From Deltaproteobacteria bacterium (GTDB lineage Bacteria > Desulfobacterota > Dissulfuribacteria > Dissulfuribacterales > DYLC01), in assembly GCA_028695735.1 (NCBI GenBank), contig JAQVIJ010000005.1, forward strand, positions 124,001-188,000: DNA of 64,000 nucleotides, in the 5' to 3' direction. The position numbers were made by a program, and so were the translations under genes. The notes under the pieces are model-generated. The model saw nothing but the letters and a program-made list of their open reading frames with translations, searched no databases and was not told the DNA's origin. Of the stretch, positions 37,303-46,457 are shown one piece after another (position 1 is the first letter of the stretch; the number at the start of each line of letters is the position of its first letter).

Positions 37303-38216
37303 GGTCCTTTTTCTCTTCTGGTATCGTCATCAAGATCATTTCCCTGCTCTTTGCCACGTTGCTGTGGTTTTTTGTGGTGGCGGAGGAGAAATCCGAACTC
37401 ACATTACCTATTTTGGTGGAATTGGTGAATGTGCCCAAGGGCCTCATGGTGTTAAACGAGATTCCCACCACCATCAATGTCAGGTTTTATGGGGCGCGCA
37501 GTCAGATACGGGAGCTGTCTGTACAGCGGCTGTCCTATGTGGTTGACCTCAAGAATGTCAACTCCGGCACGATAACCATCAATATAACTCCTGACGCCAT
37601 CGCCACTCCTGCCAATGTGAAGATCATTCGTATTCAGCCCAATCAGTTCGACATCGAACTGGGGCAGATAGAAAAACGCATGGTGCCGGTCTCTCCCAAT
37701 ATAGTCGGCAGTCCTGCCAAGGATTATGAAATCGACGGCATAGACATAGATCCCCCCAGAGTGGAGATTATAGGCTCCAGGGAACACCTTGAACGAGTGA
37801 AGACCATAAGGACACAACCCGTGGTGGTGGAGGGCGCAACCAAGGATGTCATGGAAAAGGTCGGCCTGGAATTGAACAGCCTGAAGCGTGTCAATGCCAA
37901 TCTATCGGAGGGTATTACTGTAAAGGTCAGAATAAAACCTGTGATAGGCAGGAGAAAACTGCAAAACATACCAGTATCCCTGGATGCCCCCAACGAGAAA
38001 ATAAAATTATGGCCTTCGGAGGTCACCGTGACCGTAGAGGGGCCTGCGTATAAGATCAGGGAATTGAGCCCTGACGATATTCGGGTGCTGATTCCCCAGC
38101 ATGCGGTGGAGTCAAGACAAAAGGCCATTGCGCCGCAGATTATTCTGCCCGATGATGTTCATCTCATAGAGATAAGGCCCATGGAAATCAATACGGTTTT
38201 GAAACGCAAGAGTTAA
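37299..38216 (+). CDS. YbbR-domain protein (CdaR-like)
   Basis: A protein of about 305 residues: one N-terminal TM anchor (about 8-28) and three to four YbbR repeats outside the membrane, each with a PVxV/PxxVxVxG pattern (PRVEIIGSREHLERVK, WPSEVTVTVEGPAYKI). Family members bind CdaA and adjust c-di-AMP output. The ATG at 37299 overlaps the cdaA stop by 4 bases; a start at 37278 is possible. Confidence 0.92.
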   Translation: MRSFFSSGIVIKIISLLFATLLWFFVVAEEKSELTLPILVELVNVPKGLMVLNEIPTTINVRFYGARSQIRELSVQRLSYVVDLKNVNSGTITINITPDAIATPANVKIIRIQPNQFDIELGQIEKRMVPVSPNIVGSPAKDYEIDGIDIDPPRVEIIGSREHLERVKTIRTQPVVVEGATKDVMEKVGLELNSLKRVNANLSEGITVKVRIKPVIGRRKLQNIPVSLDAPNEKIKLWPSEVTVTVEGPAYKIRELSPDDIRVLIPQHAVESRQKAIAPQIILPDDVHLIEIRPMEINTVLKRKS

Positions 38217-38237
38217 TGATGAATTGTGGAAGAATGA

Positions 38238-39608
38238 ATGATGGTGAATGGTGAATCGCGGAATAGAAGACTTTTTGGAACAGATGGTATTCGTGGGACG
38301 GCAAATGTCCACCCCATGACTGTTGACACCGCCATGTGCCTTGGAAAGGCTGTGGCATACGTGTTTCAGCGGAAAAACGGCAGGCACAGGCGGATTCTCA
38401 TCGGGAAAGACACGCGCATCTCCTGTTATATGTTTGAAAACGCCATGGCAGCCGGCATCTGTTCCATGGGTGTTGATGTATTGTTGGTGGGCCCCATGCC
38501 CACTCCAGCCATCGCCTTTTTGACAGCGGGCATGAGGGCAGAGGCGGGCGTGGTGATCTCCGCCTCACATAACCCTTTTTATGATAACGGAATCAAGCTG
38601 TTCTCATGTGACGGTTTCAAGCTTCCAGATGAGATAGAGATGCGTATTGAGGGCCTCATGTCAGCGAATAGTTATGAGCAGCCCACAGGCAGGGATATCG
38701 GTAAGGCCTTTCGTATCGAAGACGCACCAGGCCGTTATATCGTTTTTCTCAAAAACACCTTTCCAAGACACCTGACCCTGGACGGTCTGCGGATAGTCCT
38801 GGATTGCGCTAACGGCGCCACCTATCGAGTGGCCCCCACAGTCTTCGAGGAGCTGGGTGCTGAGGTCATTCGTACAGGTGTGGAGCCCAACGGTCTAAAC
38901 ATCAACGACGGCTGCGGCTGCCTGTTTCCGCAACATCTGCGCGAATTGGTCTTGAGCCATCAAGCCCATCTCGGCATCGCCTTTGATGGCGACGGAGACC
39001 GGGTGATATTCGTGGATGAAAAGGGCAATATCTTGAATGGGGATCATGTGCTGGCCATCTGCGCCCATTATCTCAAGGGGGTGGGCAGGCTGAAGTCAAA
39101 TACTGTGGTGGCTACGGTCATGAGCAACATGGGCCTTGAGGTCGCCCTGAACGCTATTGGCTGCCGTCTGTTGCGGACGCAGGTGGGAGACAGATACGTA
39201 GTGGAGGCCATGAGACAGGGTGAATACAGCCTTGGTGGAGAGCAGTCCGGGCATCTCATTTTTTTCGATTACAATACCACAGGGGACGGCATACTGGCCG
39301 CGTTGCAGCTTCTCGCGGTTATGCAGGAAAGGGGTATGCCGTTGTCGGAACTCGCTGGGGTGCTGACCGTGTTCCCTCAAATCCTGCAAAATGTGCGTAT
39401 CAAGGAGCGTGTTGAGGTAAGCGCCATTTCCGGTCTGAAAGAGCTGGAGAGGAATCTAACCAAAGACTTGAACGGCAGGGGCCGCATACTCATTCGCGCA
39501 TCCGGCACGGAGCCCCTGATCCGTATTATGGTGGAGGGAGAAGACGATAATAAAATCAAAATGATAGCCGCCGCCCTCTGTGAGCATGTGGAGAGAAATT
39601 GTAGCTGA
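38238..39608 (+). CDS. glmM: Phosphoglucosamine mutase
   Basis: Interconverts glucosamine 6- and 1-phosphate for peptidoglycan and LPS precursors. The 456-residue protein has [13 protein letters not shown] at the start, the phosphoserine loop [15 protein letters not shown] (Ser110), the metal loop FDGDGDR, GGEQSGH and the C-terminal [14 protein letters not shown]. It completes the cdaA-ybbR-glmM block. Confidence 0.97.
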   Translation: MMVNGESRNRRLFGTDGIRGTANVHPMTVDTAMCLGKAVAYVFQRKNGRHRRILIGKDTRISCYMFENAMAAGICSMGVDVLLVGPMPTPAIAFLTAGMRAEAGVVISASHNPFYDNGIKLFSCDGFKLPDEIEMRIEGLMSANSYEQPTGRDIGKAFRIEDAPGRYIVFLKNTFPRHLTLDGLRIVLDCANGATYRVAPTVFEELGAEVIRTGVEPNGLNINDGCGCLFPQHLRELVLSHQAHLGIAFDGDGDRVIFVDEKGNILNGDHVLAICAHYLKGVGRLKSNTVVATVMSNMGLEVALNAIGCRLLRTQVGDRYVVEAMRQGEYSLGGEQSGHLIFFDYNTTGDGILAALQLLAVMQERGMPLSELAGVLTVFPQILQNVRIKERVEVSAISGLKELERNLTKDLNGRGRILIRASGTEPLIRIMVEGEDDNKIKMIAAALCEHVERNCS

Positions 39609-39621
39609 ACAGGGATTGATT

Positions 39622-40587
39622 ATGGCGGAGAAAAAACCCAAAATGCGGCATTATCCTGATGCACAGCAGGACTCCATTGCAGCGAGGCGTATTGTAAGAA
39701 CGCCTCAGACACTTTCACCTTCCTACAGGCTGGCCTTTGTTGACGCAGACTTTCTGCTGCGTGATGAATTAAGGTCTGTGAGGCTGCAACTGGAGCTTCT
39801 GAAGCCGGAGCTCCTCTTTCAGGAGTACAACATCGAGCATACCATTGTGGTGTTCGGCAGCGCCCGCATACCCCCCCGCGAGCAGGCTCAGCGTCATTAT
39901 CAGGAGATATTGAAGAGGCATCAGAGCAAACCCGGAGACGAGGAATTACAGCAGCAGGTGATTATAGCCCAAAAGATGTTGACCAAGACCGCCTACTATG
40001 AAGAGGCGGTGCGTCTGGGCAGGCTCATTGCCGATAACTGCATGAAGTGTTCGGCTGCCGCCTGTTATGTGATGACGGGCGGAGGCCCAGGCATCATGGA
40101 GGCGGCCAACCGGGGGGCCAGCGAAGGCGGGGCCAAGACCATCGGCCTGAACATAGTCCTTCCCCATGAACAGAGGCCCAACCCCTACATAACGCCTGAG
40201 CTCTGCCTTCAGTTTCACTACTTTGCCATGCGCAAGATGCACTTTCTCATTCGCGCCAAGGCCCTGGTGGCATTTCCAGGCGGATTCGGCACCATGGACG
40301 AGCTCTTTGAGGCCCTGACCTTGATTCAAACGGGCAAGATTACCCCCATTCCAGTCATCCTTTTCGGCAGGGAGTTCTGGAAAAGGGCCGTAAACTTCGA
40401 TTTCCTTGTGGAGGAAGGAGTGATCTCTCCAGAAGACCTGAATCTTTTCAGCTACGTGGAGACGGCGGAACAGGCCTGGGAGATCATTTCAAACTACATG
40501 CGCAGTCTGAATCCTGCCCAGAACGGTCAGGCGAGTCAGCCTACTGCACCAGATGCTGAAGTGCCTCATGAATCTCAGGGAATCTGA
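39622..40587 (+). CDS. LOG family protein (lysine-decarboxylase-like fold)
   Basis: A protein of about 321 residues with the cytokinin-activating LOG fold: VFGSARIPPREQA, the GGGPGIMEAANRGA loop and PGGFGTMDELFEALT. It probably cleaves nucleotide 5'-monophosphates from ribose; an N-terminal extension of about 80 residues has no clear match. The start MAEKKPKMRHY at 39622 avoids overlap with glmM. Its 3' end overlaps the convergent SDR gene by 47 bases. Confidence 0.9.
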   Translation: MAEKKPKMRHYPDAQQDSIAARRIVRTPQTLSPSYRLAFVDADFLLRDELRSVRLQLELLKPELLFQEYNIEHTIVVFGSARIPPREQAQRHYQEILKRHQSKPGDEELQQQVIIAQKMLTKTAYYEEAVRLGRLIADNCMKCSAAACYVMTGGGPGIMEAANRGASEGGAKTIGLNIVLPHEQRPNPYITPELCLQFHYFAMRKMHFLIRAKALVAFPGGFGTMDELFEALTLIQTGKITPIPVILFGREFWKRAVNFDFLVEEGVISPEDLNLFSYVETAEQAWEIISNYMRSLNPAQNGQASQPTAPDAEVPHESQGI

Positions 40588-41440
40588 ATTGAAAGCCATG
40601 CCTTGGCAGGACCTCGGATGTCACTCGCTGGCCTGCCAGAATCACAGCAGCTGTCTCACCAAGGGCCAGGCGCAGGGCGAATTCCGGTATCCTGAAAAAT
40701 GCCGGCCGTTGAACAGCGCAGGCCAAGGCCTTTGTAAATTGTGCATTGGTCACAGGCTCTGCGCACACATTTACCACGCCTCTGATTCGGTCTTGAGTGG
40801 CCGAGAACTCCAATATGCGGCAGAGGTCCAGAATGTGCACCCATGAAAACCAGCGGCTGCCGTCTCCGATTTTGCCGCCGAGCCCCTTTTTGAACACAGG
40901 AAGCATCTGCTGAAGTGCGCCCCCGTTGCTGCCCATGACCGCGCCGAACCGTGCGATGACCACGCGTGCGCCCTTTGCTTCGGCCTTGAGTGCCTCATTC
41001 TGCCACGCCTCACAGACATCGGAAAGAAAGTCATTTCCCTTTGCAGATGTCTCGGTGCGCACCTCGTTTCCCCCTGCGTAATATCCCACTGCGTTGGCGT
41101 TGATCAGTGTCATGGTCTGGCCTGAATTGGAAGGTATGGCCTCTACCAAATTGCGCGTGGAGACCACGCGGCTCTCCAATATCTCTTGTTTGATCGCCTC
41201 GTTCCAGCGGTCGAAGATGGAACGCCCCACCAGATTTATGAGCACATTCACTTGCCCAACCTGATTCTGCCAGGCCCCCTTTTGCATGGGATCGCCTTGT
41301 ATGGTCTGTAACTTCAAGTGCTTCAATTGAAATTTGGCGGGATTTCTCACCAATGCCATGACCTCATGTCCGCAGTCCAGCAGGTGGCCGATGAGGTGCC
41401 TGCCCACAAAGCCTGTTCCGCCTGTGATGAAAAAACGCAT
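40541..41440 (-). CDS. TIGR01777-family epimerase (YfcH-like SDR)
   Basis: A 299-residue extended SDR protein: NAD(P) motif GGTGFVGRHL at residues 7-16, LINLVGRSIFDRWNEA, then the C-terminal DUF1731-type region (TSEVLPRHGFQFRFPEI). Substrate unknown; relatives are common in many bacteria. It follows the histidine kinase by 2 bases in the 43526-40541 operon. Confidence 0.9.
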   Translation of the reverse strand: MRFFITGGTGFVGRHLIGHLLDCGHEVMALVRNPAKFQLKHLKLQTIQGDPMQKGAWQNQVGQVNVLINLVGRSIFDRWNEAIKQEILESRVVSTRNLVEAIPSNSGQTMTLINANAVGYYAGGNEVRTETSAKGNDFLSDVCEAWQNEALKAEAKGARVVIARFGAVMGSNGGALQQMLPVFKKGLGGKIGDGSRWFSWVHILDLCRILEFSATQDRIRGVVNVCAEPVTNAQFTKALACAVQRPAFFRIPEFALRLALGETAAVILAGQRVTSEVLPRHGFQFRFPEIHEALQHLVQ

Positions 41441-41442
41441 CG

Positions 41443-43002
41443 TTACTCCTCCTTTTGAGTATAACTCGGCAATTTTATTATAAATACCGTCTCCATACCT
41501 GCCTCCACAAGTGCCTCATCCCTTGGCGGCGACTCCACCGAGATAGTGCCTCCGCACTCCTGCACAATGCCGAAGGACACAGACAGCCCCAGTCCGGTGC
41601 CCTTTCCCACCTCCTTGGTGGTGAAGAAGGGGTCGAATATCTTGGTTAGAATGTCAGGTGGAATGCCGGGGCCTGTATCGCCTATGATCACCTCCACCAT
41701 TTGCGTGGCCGGGTTATAGCGTGTCCAGACACCCACCAGTCCTTCCTTGTGAATGGCGTCGTGGGCGTTGTTGATGATATTTACAAATACCTGCCGCAGC
41801 TTTTCCTTGTCTGCCAAGACAGGTGGCAGGTCAGGGGCATAGACCTTGTGAACATAGATCATGTCCATTTTCAGTGAGTGCTCCACGATGGCCATCACCT
41901 CCTCCAGACACTGCGTGATATTTACGGGTTCCTTGGTTTTATGCAGGGACTCTCTGGAAAAATTCAGGAGGTCGGCCACGATCTTTTTGCAGATCTTGGT
42001 CTGTTTTTCAATGAGTTCAAGGGATTCCATCAGGTCTTTGCGTTCACTCAAATCCTCTTTGAGAAGCTGAGTATAGCCCAAAATGATTCCCAAAGGCGTA
42101 TTGATCTCATGGGCCACATCCGCTGCCATGCGTCCCAGAGAGGCCATCTTTTCAGAATGCACGAGATTTGCCATGACCTGTTTGTATCGAGTCAGGTCCT
42201 TGGCGATGCCCTCACAGCCCACCACAGCCCCGTTTTCGTCTCGAATCAGGTCCGAGGTGATGAGCATGGAGATGTGAGAGCCGTCCTGGCATTTGAATTC
42301 CACTTCCAGGTCCTTTACATGCCCTGCCTCCTTGAGATTGCCCTGAAACCGCTGCCAGTCGTTTTCATTTACGAACAGCCCTCGAATTTCCTGGTGGGCA
42401 AGCCCTTTTTTCTCTGAAAAGCCCAGCAGTTCCAGGCCGCTGTCGTTGATATCCAGAATCTTGCCATTACAGTCGCAAAAAAAGATGATGTCCTTGGAGT
42501 TTTCGAACAGCCGTCTAAATTTCTGTTCAGACAATTGCAGTTCCCGTGTGCGCTCCTCTACGCGCTGCTCCAGGTTTTGATTTAGTTCCACAAGGGCCTT
42601 GTTGGCCATGGCCAGCTCATAAGAGGTCTGTTTCAGCCTCTTTGCGTCATCTTTAACGCGGCCGATAACTCGCCGTACCGCAGGGAAGTAAAAGGTCAGG
42701 GTGGTGATGGAGATAAAGGTTATGGTATTGAGCCCGCCGCTGTAGGGGGCAAAGAAGTCCCAAAAATGGGGAAAACCCATGAAAATAAAGACAAATTTCA
42801 ATACATGTCCTATGCCCCGAGAGAGGGCAAAGGCCACCATGGCCATGCACAGCCAGAAGAGATAGCTCCACAGCACGCTCTTGGGCTCCAGGACGGTGAG
42901 CTTCCAGGCATAGTAAAAGGCCACAAGGGAAAAGAGGATCATGAGGCTTGCGCCTACAAAATCCACCACATGCACAGGCAGCAGAGGCAGACACGAGTTC
43001 AT
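41443..43002 (-). CDS. Membrane PAS histidine kinase
   Basis: A 519-residue sensor kinase. Four hydrophobic segments in residues 1-130 form a membrane sensor; a coiled coil follows, then a PAS domain (about 155-285, with [20 protein letters not shown]), HisKA with [21 protein letters not shown] and an ATPase domain ([20 protein letters not shown]). Its ATG overlaps the stop of the small membrane gene upstream by 4 bases, so the two probably form one sensing unit. A lone receiver at 43830 is divergent. Confidence 0.92.
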   Translation of the reverse strand: MNSCLPLLPVHVVDFVGASLMILFSLVAFYYAWKLTVLEPKSVLWSYLFWLCMAMVAFALSRGIGHVLKFVFIFMGFPHFWDFFAPYSGGLNTITFISITTLTFYFPAVRRVIGRVKDDAKRLKQTSYELAMANKALVELNQNLEQRVEERTRELQLSEQKFRRLFENSKDIIFFCDCNGKILDINDSGLELLGFSEKKGLAHQEIRGLFVNENDWQRFQGNLKEAGHVKDLEVEFKCQDGSHISMLITSDLIRDENGAVVGCEGIAKDLTRYKQVMANLVHSEKMASLGRMAADVAHEINTPLGIILGYTQLLKEDLSERKDLMESLELIEKQTKICKKIVADLLNFSRESLHKTKEPVNITQCLEEVMAIVEHSLKMDMIYVHKVYAPDLPPVLADKEKLRQVFVNIINNAHDAIHKEGLVGVWTRYNPATQMVEVIIGDTGPGIPPDILTKIFDPFFTTKEVGKGTGLGLSVSFGIVQECGGTISVESPPRDEALVEAGMETVFIIKLPSYTQKEE

Positions 43003-43526
43003 ATGGCCTCCGCCCTGTCTTTCTGACTGCGCTGCTCCGCCTCACTGCAAAAACTTCGCAGGGCCATGGCCAGACAGAACATGGCAGGCACGCACAGCAG
43101 ATGGTCAAATTTGCCGATGTAATAGATACATACCTTGAAGGTGAGGGGGATACACAGTGCATTGGGCAAGAGCCCTTCTTGCCTTATGGTCTCATGGGGA
43201 ATCTCCAGCTCCAGCCCATGAGTGATAAAGGCGTTTATGTTCCAGATAAAGAAAAATAGCAGGGAGAATTTCAGGTATTGCCAGCCCTTGCCATGTCCAA
43301 GTGGGTGCCTGAACAGAATATACGAAAGAAAGACCATGGCAGCCATGAAGAAGAGGTGTGCCATCTGATGTGTATAAAACCCCTCGTTTCCGCCATGTAC
43401 CTGAAGACAGAAGGCAGGGTCTGGCCGTAGCAGAAAAAACAGGCAAAAAATGAAAATGGGCCTTATGATATTCCGTAGCCGAAATAAGGCTGGTGAAAAG
43501 CGAATGGATTGCACTAACATGGTCAT
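42999..43526 (-). CDS. Multi-TM protein paired with the PAS kinase
   Basis: A 175-residue protein I do not recognise. A signal-like N-terminal hydrophobic stretch is followed by HGGNEGFYTHQMAHLFF and three more TM segments. Several His residues face the membrane boundary (HQMAH, THGLELEIPH), which hints at metal or heme binding, but this is speculative. It overlaps the kinase gene by 4 bases and is likely its sensory partner. Confidence 0.65.
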   Translation of the reverse strand: MTMLVQSIRFSPALFRLRNIIRPIFIFCLFFLLRPDPAFCLQVHGGNEGFYTHQMAHLFFMAAMVFLSYILFRHPLGHGKGWQYLKFSLLFFFIWNINAFITHGLELEIPHETIRQEGLLPNALCIPLTFKVCIYYIGKFDHLLCVPAMFCLAMALRSFCSEAEQRSQKDRAEAI

Positions 43527-43620
43527 GGCCTCGCCGCTTGTCTTTTGGTGGTTCCCTTATGTTGTTAAGCATGTCACATGTTATGGTGTGATGTCAACCT
43601 TTTTATGCCTTCACATCACC

Positions 43621-43656
43621 GCCAAGAAGGGCGGTTATGCGCCGCATGGAACAAAT
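43621..43656 (-). repeat. Dispersed repeat with CATGCGGCGCATAA core
   Basis: A minus-strand copy of the repeat at 47591-47641 with intact core. It occupies the 303-base gap 43527-43829 between divergent genes; the rest of the gap is AT-rich and I see no other feature in it. Confidence 0.65.
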
Positions 43657-43829
43657 ATCTTCCCCCTTCCGCTTCATGCCTGCATCTTTTTGTTTTTTTA
43701 GATTAAATCACGGAATGTGAATGAATTCTTTATGTTGAATCTTTGGTTCGATGGACATATACTCGTCATAATAAATATCGACCGGGTATTTATAAGAAGG
43801 CGCACGAAAAGTAAAAGACAGGGGGTTGT

Positions 43830-44189
43830 ATGGCTCAAATACTTGTATTGGACGATGTGCTGGATGCCGGCATCCTCATAAAAAAGATACTGGAGAGAAA
43901 GGGCCATAGCGTTCAGGTCTTCGACGAGGAAGAGGAGACCTTGAAGTATGTTCGGGAACACGCAGTTGACCTGGCCATTTTGGATATAAAGCTAAAGAAG
44001 CTCACCGGCATAGAGGTATTGGAGGAATTGAGAAAGATTCGGCCCGAAATACGGGTCATCATGCTCACCGGTTACCCCACCATAGAGACGGCTGGACAGG
44101 CCCTGAAGTTAGGCGCAGCGGAGTATTGTGTCAAGCCCATAGATAAAGAGGAGCTGGAAGAAAAGGTGGAACGGGTGCTCTCCGCATGA
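43830..44189 (+). CDS. Single-domain response regulator (receiver only)
   Basis: A 119-residue CheY-like receiver. Acidic pocket LVLDDV near residues 5-10, phospho-acceptor Asp in LAILDIKLKKLTG, Thr in MLTGYPTIE and Lys in CVKPIDKEEL. There is no output domain. It is divergent from the kinase operon at 41443-43526, the closest partner candidate. Confidence 0.92.
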   Translation: MAQILVLDDVLDAGILIKKILERKGHSVQVFDEEEETLKYVREHAVDLAILDIKLKKLTGIEVLEELRKIRPEIRVIMLTGYPTIETAGQALKLGAAEYCVKPIDKEELEEKVERVLSA

Positions 44190-44227
44190 GCCTTTTGAAG
44201 TTATGTAGCTCAATTACTTCAAGGCTC
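44188..44227. terminator. Hairpin between convergent genes
   Basis: GAGCCTTTTGAAGT and ACTTCAAGGCTC pair over about 12 bp with a 2-base bulge, spanning the gap between the receiver and the phosphatase gene. There is no T run on either side, so its role as a bidirectional terminator is uncertain. Its right arm also resembles the end of the TTGAAAAATT repeat. Confidence 0.35.
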
Positions 44228-45283
44228 CCTTCCTGAAGGATTCGTAGATTGTTTGGCCGTACTATCTTGTAAGAGTAGCATGTTATGAAAATATGTCTGC
44301 ACAAAACGCCCTGAGATGACATCCAAAAAAGGAAACAGCAGGGTCTCTTTTGATGCAAAGGCGCCGGAAAGGGCAAAAAACAGGCTTTGAGACAGCTTGA
44401 GCAGCATCTCTTGCACCAGATCCTGTTGTATGAGCGCATTTGAAAGGCCATGGGCCCTGCACACGAGGGGGCGATAGTTGTAAAGGATGCAAACCCCGTT
44501 TCGATTGAGCGGACAGAGATAGGACACGGCCTGTGCTGTATCGCATTTTTTTAGATGGGAGGTGAGTCGGGCCGCCTCATTGAGGACTGCCATTCTGTCT
44601 TGGCTGGTCAGTGTCCTTCCCATCTGATGATTGACATACACTGCCTCAATGAACAGCACATGAAAGGGTGTGTGGCAGCATGAACTGGTCTTTTTGCCGC
44701 ACTCCGGCACATCAAGGCCGTTTTGTACGGCGTTTTTCCGTTTTTCTTCCAGATCTCGGCAAATGGCCTCGTATTCAGCAAAGAAGCCGCCAAGTTCCAC
44801 TGTCCTTTTGTTCTCCAGGGAAGGTTCCCGTATCTTGAGTTCGCCTGTCTGTTTTCCATATTTCTTGAGAAGCTTCCATTGAGTATAGCTGGAGGGCGTG
44901 GCGCGCGTATTTTTCAGTTTCTTTTCCGCCATTTTGAGTCCAAGGCCCCTGCGCAGCAGATAGGCTGTCACGAAGGTGCCTGTCCTTCCGATGCCATGAC
45001 GGCAGTGCACCAGCACCTTTTTGCCCAGATAGATGGCCTCGTCCAGCCATGCCAAGGCCTTTTCCATTGCCTCTATGTTTGGTGCGCTGTCGTCCTCCAC
45101 CGGCATATAATAGACCTCAAAGCCCTCGCCCTGTTCTATCTGGTGCAGGTCGCAGAATTCGGCGCAGAGGTTCAAAATGGCGTTTATGCCATGCTCTTTC
45201 AGGAGATCGAGCTCCTCATAGGACATGGGAGCACCACCTACGGCCAGATTGGGAGTGATCCAGTTCAGATTGTATTCAGTCAT
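44219..45283 (-). CDS. Dual-specificity phosphatase fused to a YkgJ-type Cys cluster
   Basis: A 354-residue two-domain protein. Residues 1-150 are a dual-specificity phosphatase: general-acid Asp at 64-65 (PVEDD) and the P-loop VHCRHGIGRTG with Cys94 and Arg100. Residues about 195-290 hold a YkgJ/UPF0153 metal cluster (SCCHTPFHVLFIEA, CDTAQAVSYLCPLN, CILYNYRPLVCRAHG). The fusion suggests a metal- or redox-controlled phosphatase. It overlaps the headless PEP-synthase-like gene by 8 bases, so the two are co-translated. Confidence 0.85.
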   Translation of the reverse strand: MTEYNLNWITPNLAVGGAPMSYEELDLLKEHGINAILNLCAEFCDLHQIEQGEGFEVYYMPVEDDSAPNIEAMEKALAWLDEAIYLGKKVLVHCRHGIGRTGTFVTAYLLRRGLGLKMAEKKLKNTRATPSSYTQWKLLKKYGKQTGELKIREPSLENKRTVELGGFFAEYEAICRDLEEKRKNAVQNGLDVPECGKKTSSCCHTPFHVLFIEAVYVNHQMGRTLTSQDRMAVLNEAARLTSHLKKCDTAQAVSYLCPLNRNGVCILYNYRPLVCRAHGLSNALIQQDLVQEMLLKLSQSLFFALSGAFASKETLLFPFLDVISGRFVQTYFHNMLLLQDSTAKQSTNPSGREP

Positions 45284-46457
45284 TCTTGCCCACCTTGCCT
45301 TGCATTAAGTCATCTTTACCCTTCAAAAACTGTACAGCCCATGCCGTGGCCGTGTCTTTGTCCACAATGACCATATCCATCAGTCGCGTAACCGCCAGCA
45401 ATCTGCCTAGGGTTTGCAGTTTTTCCTGTATCTCCCCTTGTTCGAGCCAGTTGATACGGGCCTGTAGGTTGTCCTGTCTTTGCGTCACCTCAAAGCCCGA
45501 GTGCTTCAGTACATCGGTGAGAAAATGGATGCGCAGCATACGGCCTGAAAGCCCTGCTCCGCCGCCTGTAAAGCTGAACAGGATGTAGTTGTGCGAGGCA
45601 TCCTTTACACAGAGGCTGTCAATGACGGAGAAATGGTAGCCGAATTTGATGTTCAGGTTCATGTAATCAGCCGATATGACGGCATAACTGGCGTAATCCG
45701 CAGAGGTGGAATTTGTTATGCCCTCAGCCGATACATTCTCTGCAAATGCCTTCCAGTCGAAATGTGGGCGGTCAGCCGCCCATTGAATGCTCGCATGTGA
45801 CATGCCGTTCCACAGGGCAAGAAAAGGCGTGGAGCGCACCGCTGATATGTCCACCGGGTTTTCATCGCCGATGTTATGAGTCAGTCCGCCGCCCATGTCC
45901 AAGAGGTAGAGCTCAAAGGGCAGCTCTGCTTTAAGCCGTTTGGCGCCCTTCTTGACAGCGCCTATTTGGGAGGTGGAGGAAAACATCTCCCAAACGGCCT
46001 TTTCGTGCACAAATCGTATGATGTCGTGCATGGAACGGCACTCGAATGGCATGAAAGAGGCATGCGAGGCATTTGTTAGATTTAGGTGATCGATGAGGTG
46101 CATCACTGGTTTTATATCGCCGTTTGATGCCCCATTCATGAGCCTGTCGCGTATCTGCGTATCTATTCTTTGAAATACCTCCAATAAACCTTGGTAGGAG
46201 GAATTTGAAGGCGCCATGAGCAGCAACTGGTCTATCATGTCGTTTATGGCGTTTCTCAGGCGTTCATAGGTGGCAAGTAGGGGCTGAGCGACTTTGATCA
46301 TGCTGCTGGAATACGCCACTTCCTGCAGGTCGGCCAGGGCCTCATGGGCCGATGTGTCCGCCTGAAGAAGGGCCTTAAATGCCCTGTATCTGGCCTTCAG
46401 AAAGGTTTCAGGACGCAGGGTCCTCTGTATCCAGCCTTTCATTTTGTGCATGATCAT
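45276..46457 (-). CDS. Head-and-tail PEP-synthase-like protein lacking the catalytic middle
   Basis: A 393-residue protein of no named family. Residues 20-110 match the N-terminal helical region of the proteins at 51169-62175 (RYRAFKALLQADTSAHEAL), and residues about 120-393 match their C-terminal module: ECRSMHDIIRFVHEKAV, DMGGGL, STPFLALWNGMS, ISADYMNLN, HFSVIDSLC, SFTGGGAGL and LGRLLAVTRLMDM. The ATP-grasp and phospho-His domains of the paralogs are absent. It overlaps nagZ upstream and the phosphatase downstream. A substrate or antagonist role in a phospho-relay is conceivable but unproven. Confidence 0.75.
   Translation of the reverse strand: MIMHKMKGWIQRTLRPETFLKARYRAFKALLQADTSAHEALADLQEVAYSSSMIKVAQPLLATYERLRNAINDMIDQLLLMAPSNSSYQGLLEVFQRIDTQIRDRLMNGASNGDIKPVMHLIDHLNLTNASHASFMPFECRSMHDIIRFVHEKAVWEMFSSTSQIGAVKKGAKRLKAELPFELYLLDMGGGLTHNIGDENPVDISAVRSTPFLALWNGMSHASIQWAADRPHFDWKAFAENVSAEGITNSTSADYASYAVISADYMNLNIKFGYHFSVIDSLCVKDASHNYILFSFTGGGAGLSGRMLRIHFLTDVLKHSGFEVTQRQDNLQARINWLEQGEIQEKLQTLGRLLAVTRLMDMVIVDKDTATAWAVQFLKGKDDLMQGKVGKND

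Noticed and set aside
40541..40587. 47-base convergent overlap of the LOG and SDR genes as a sign of a frameshift
   Set aside because: Both proteins end normally for their families; a short tail-to-tail overlap needs no special explanation.
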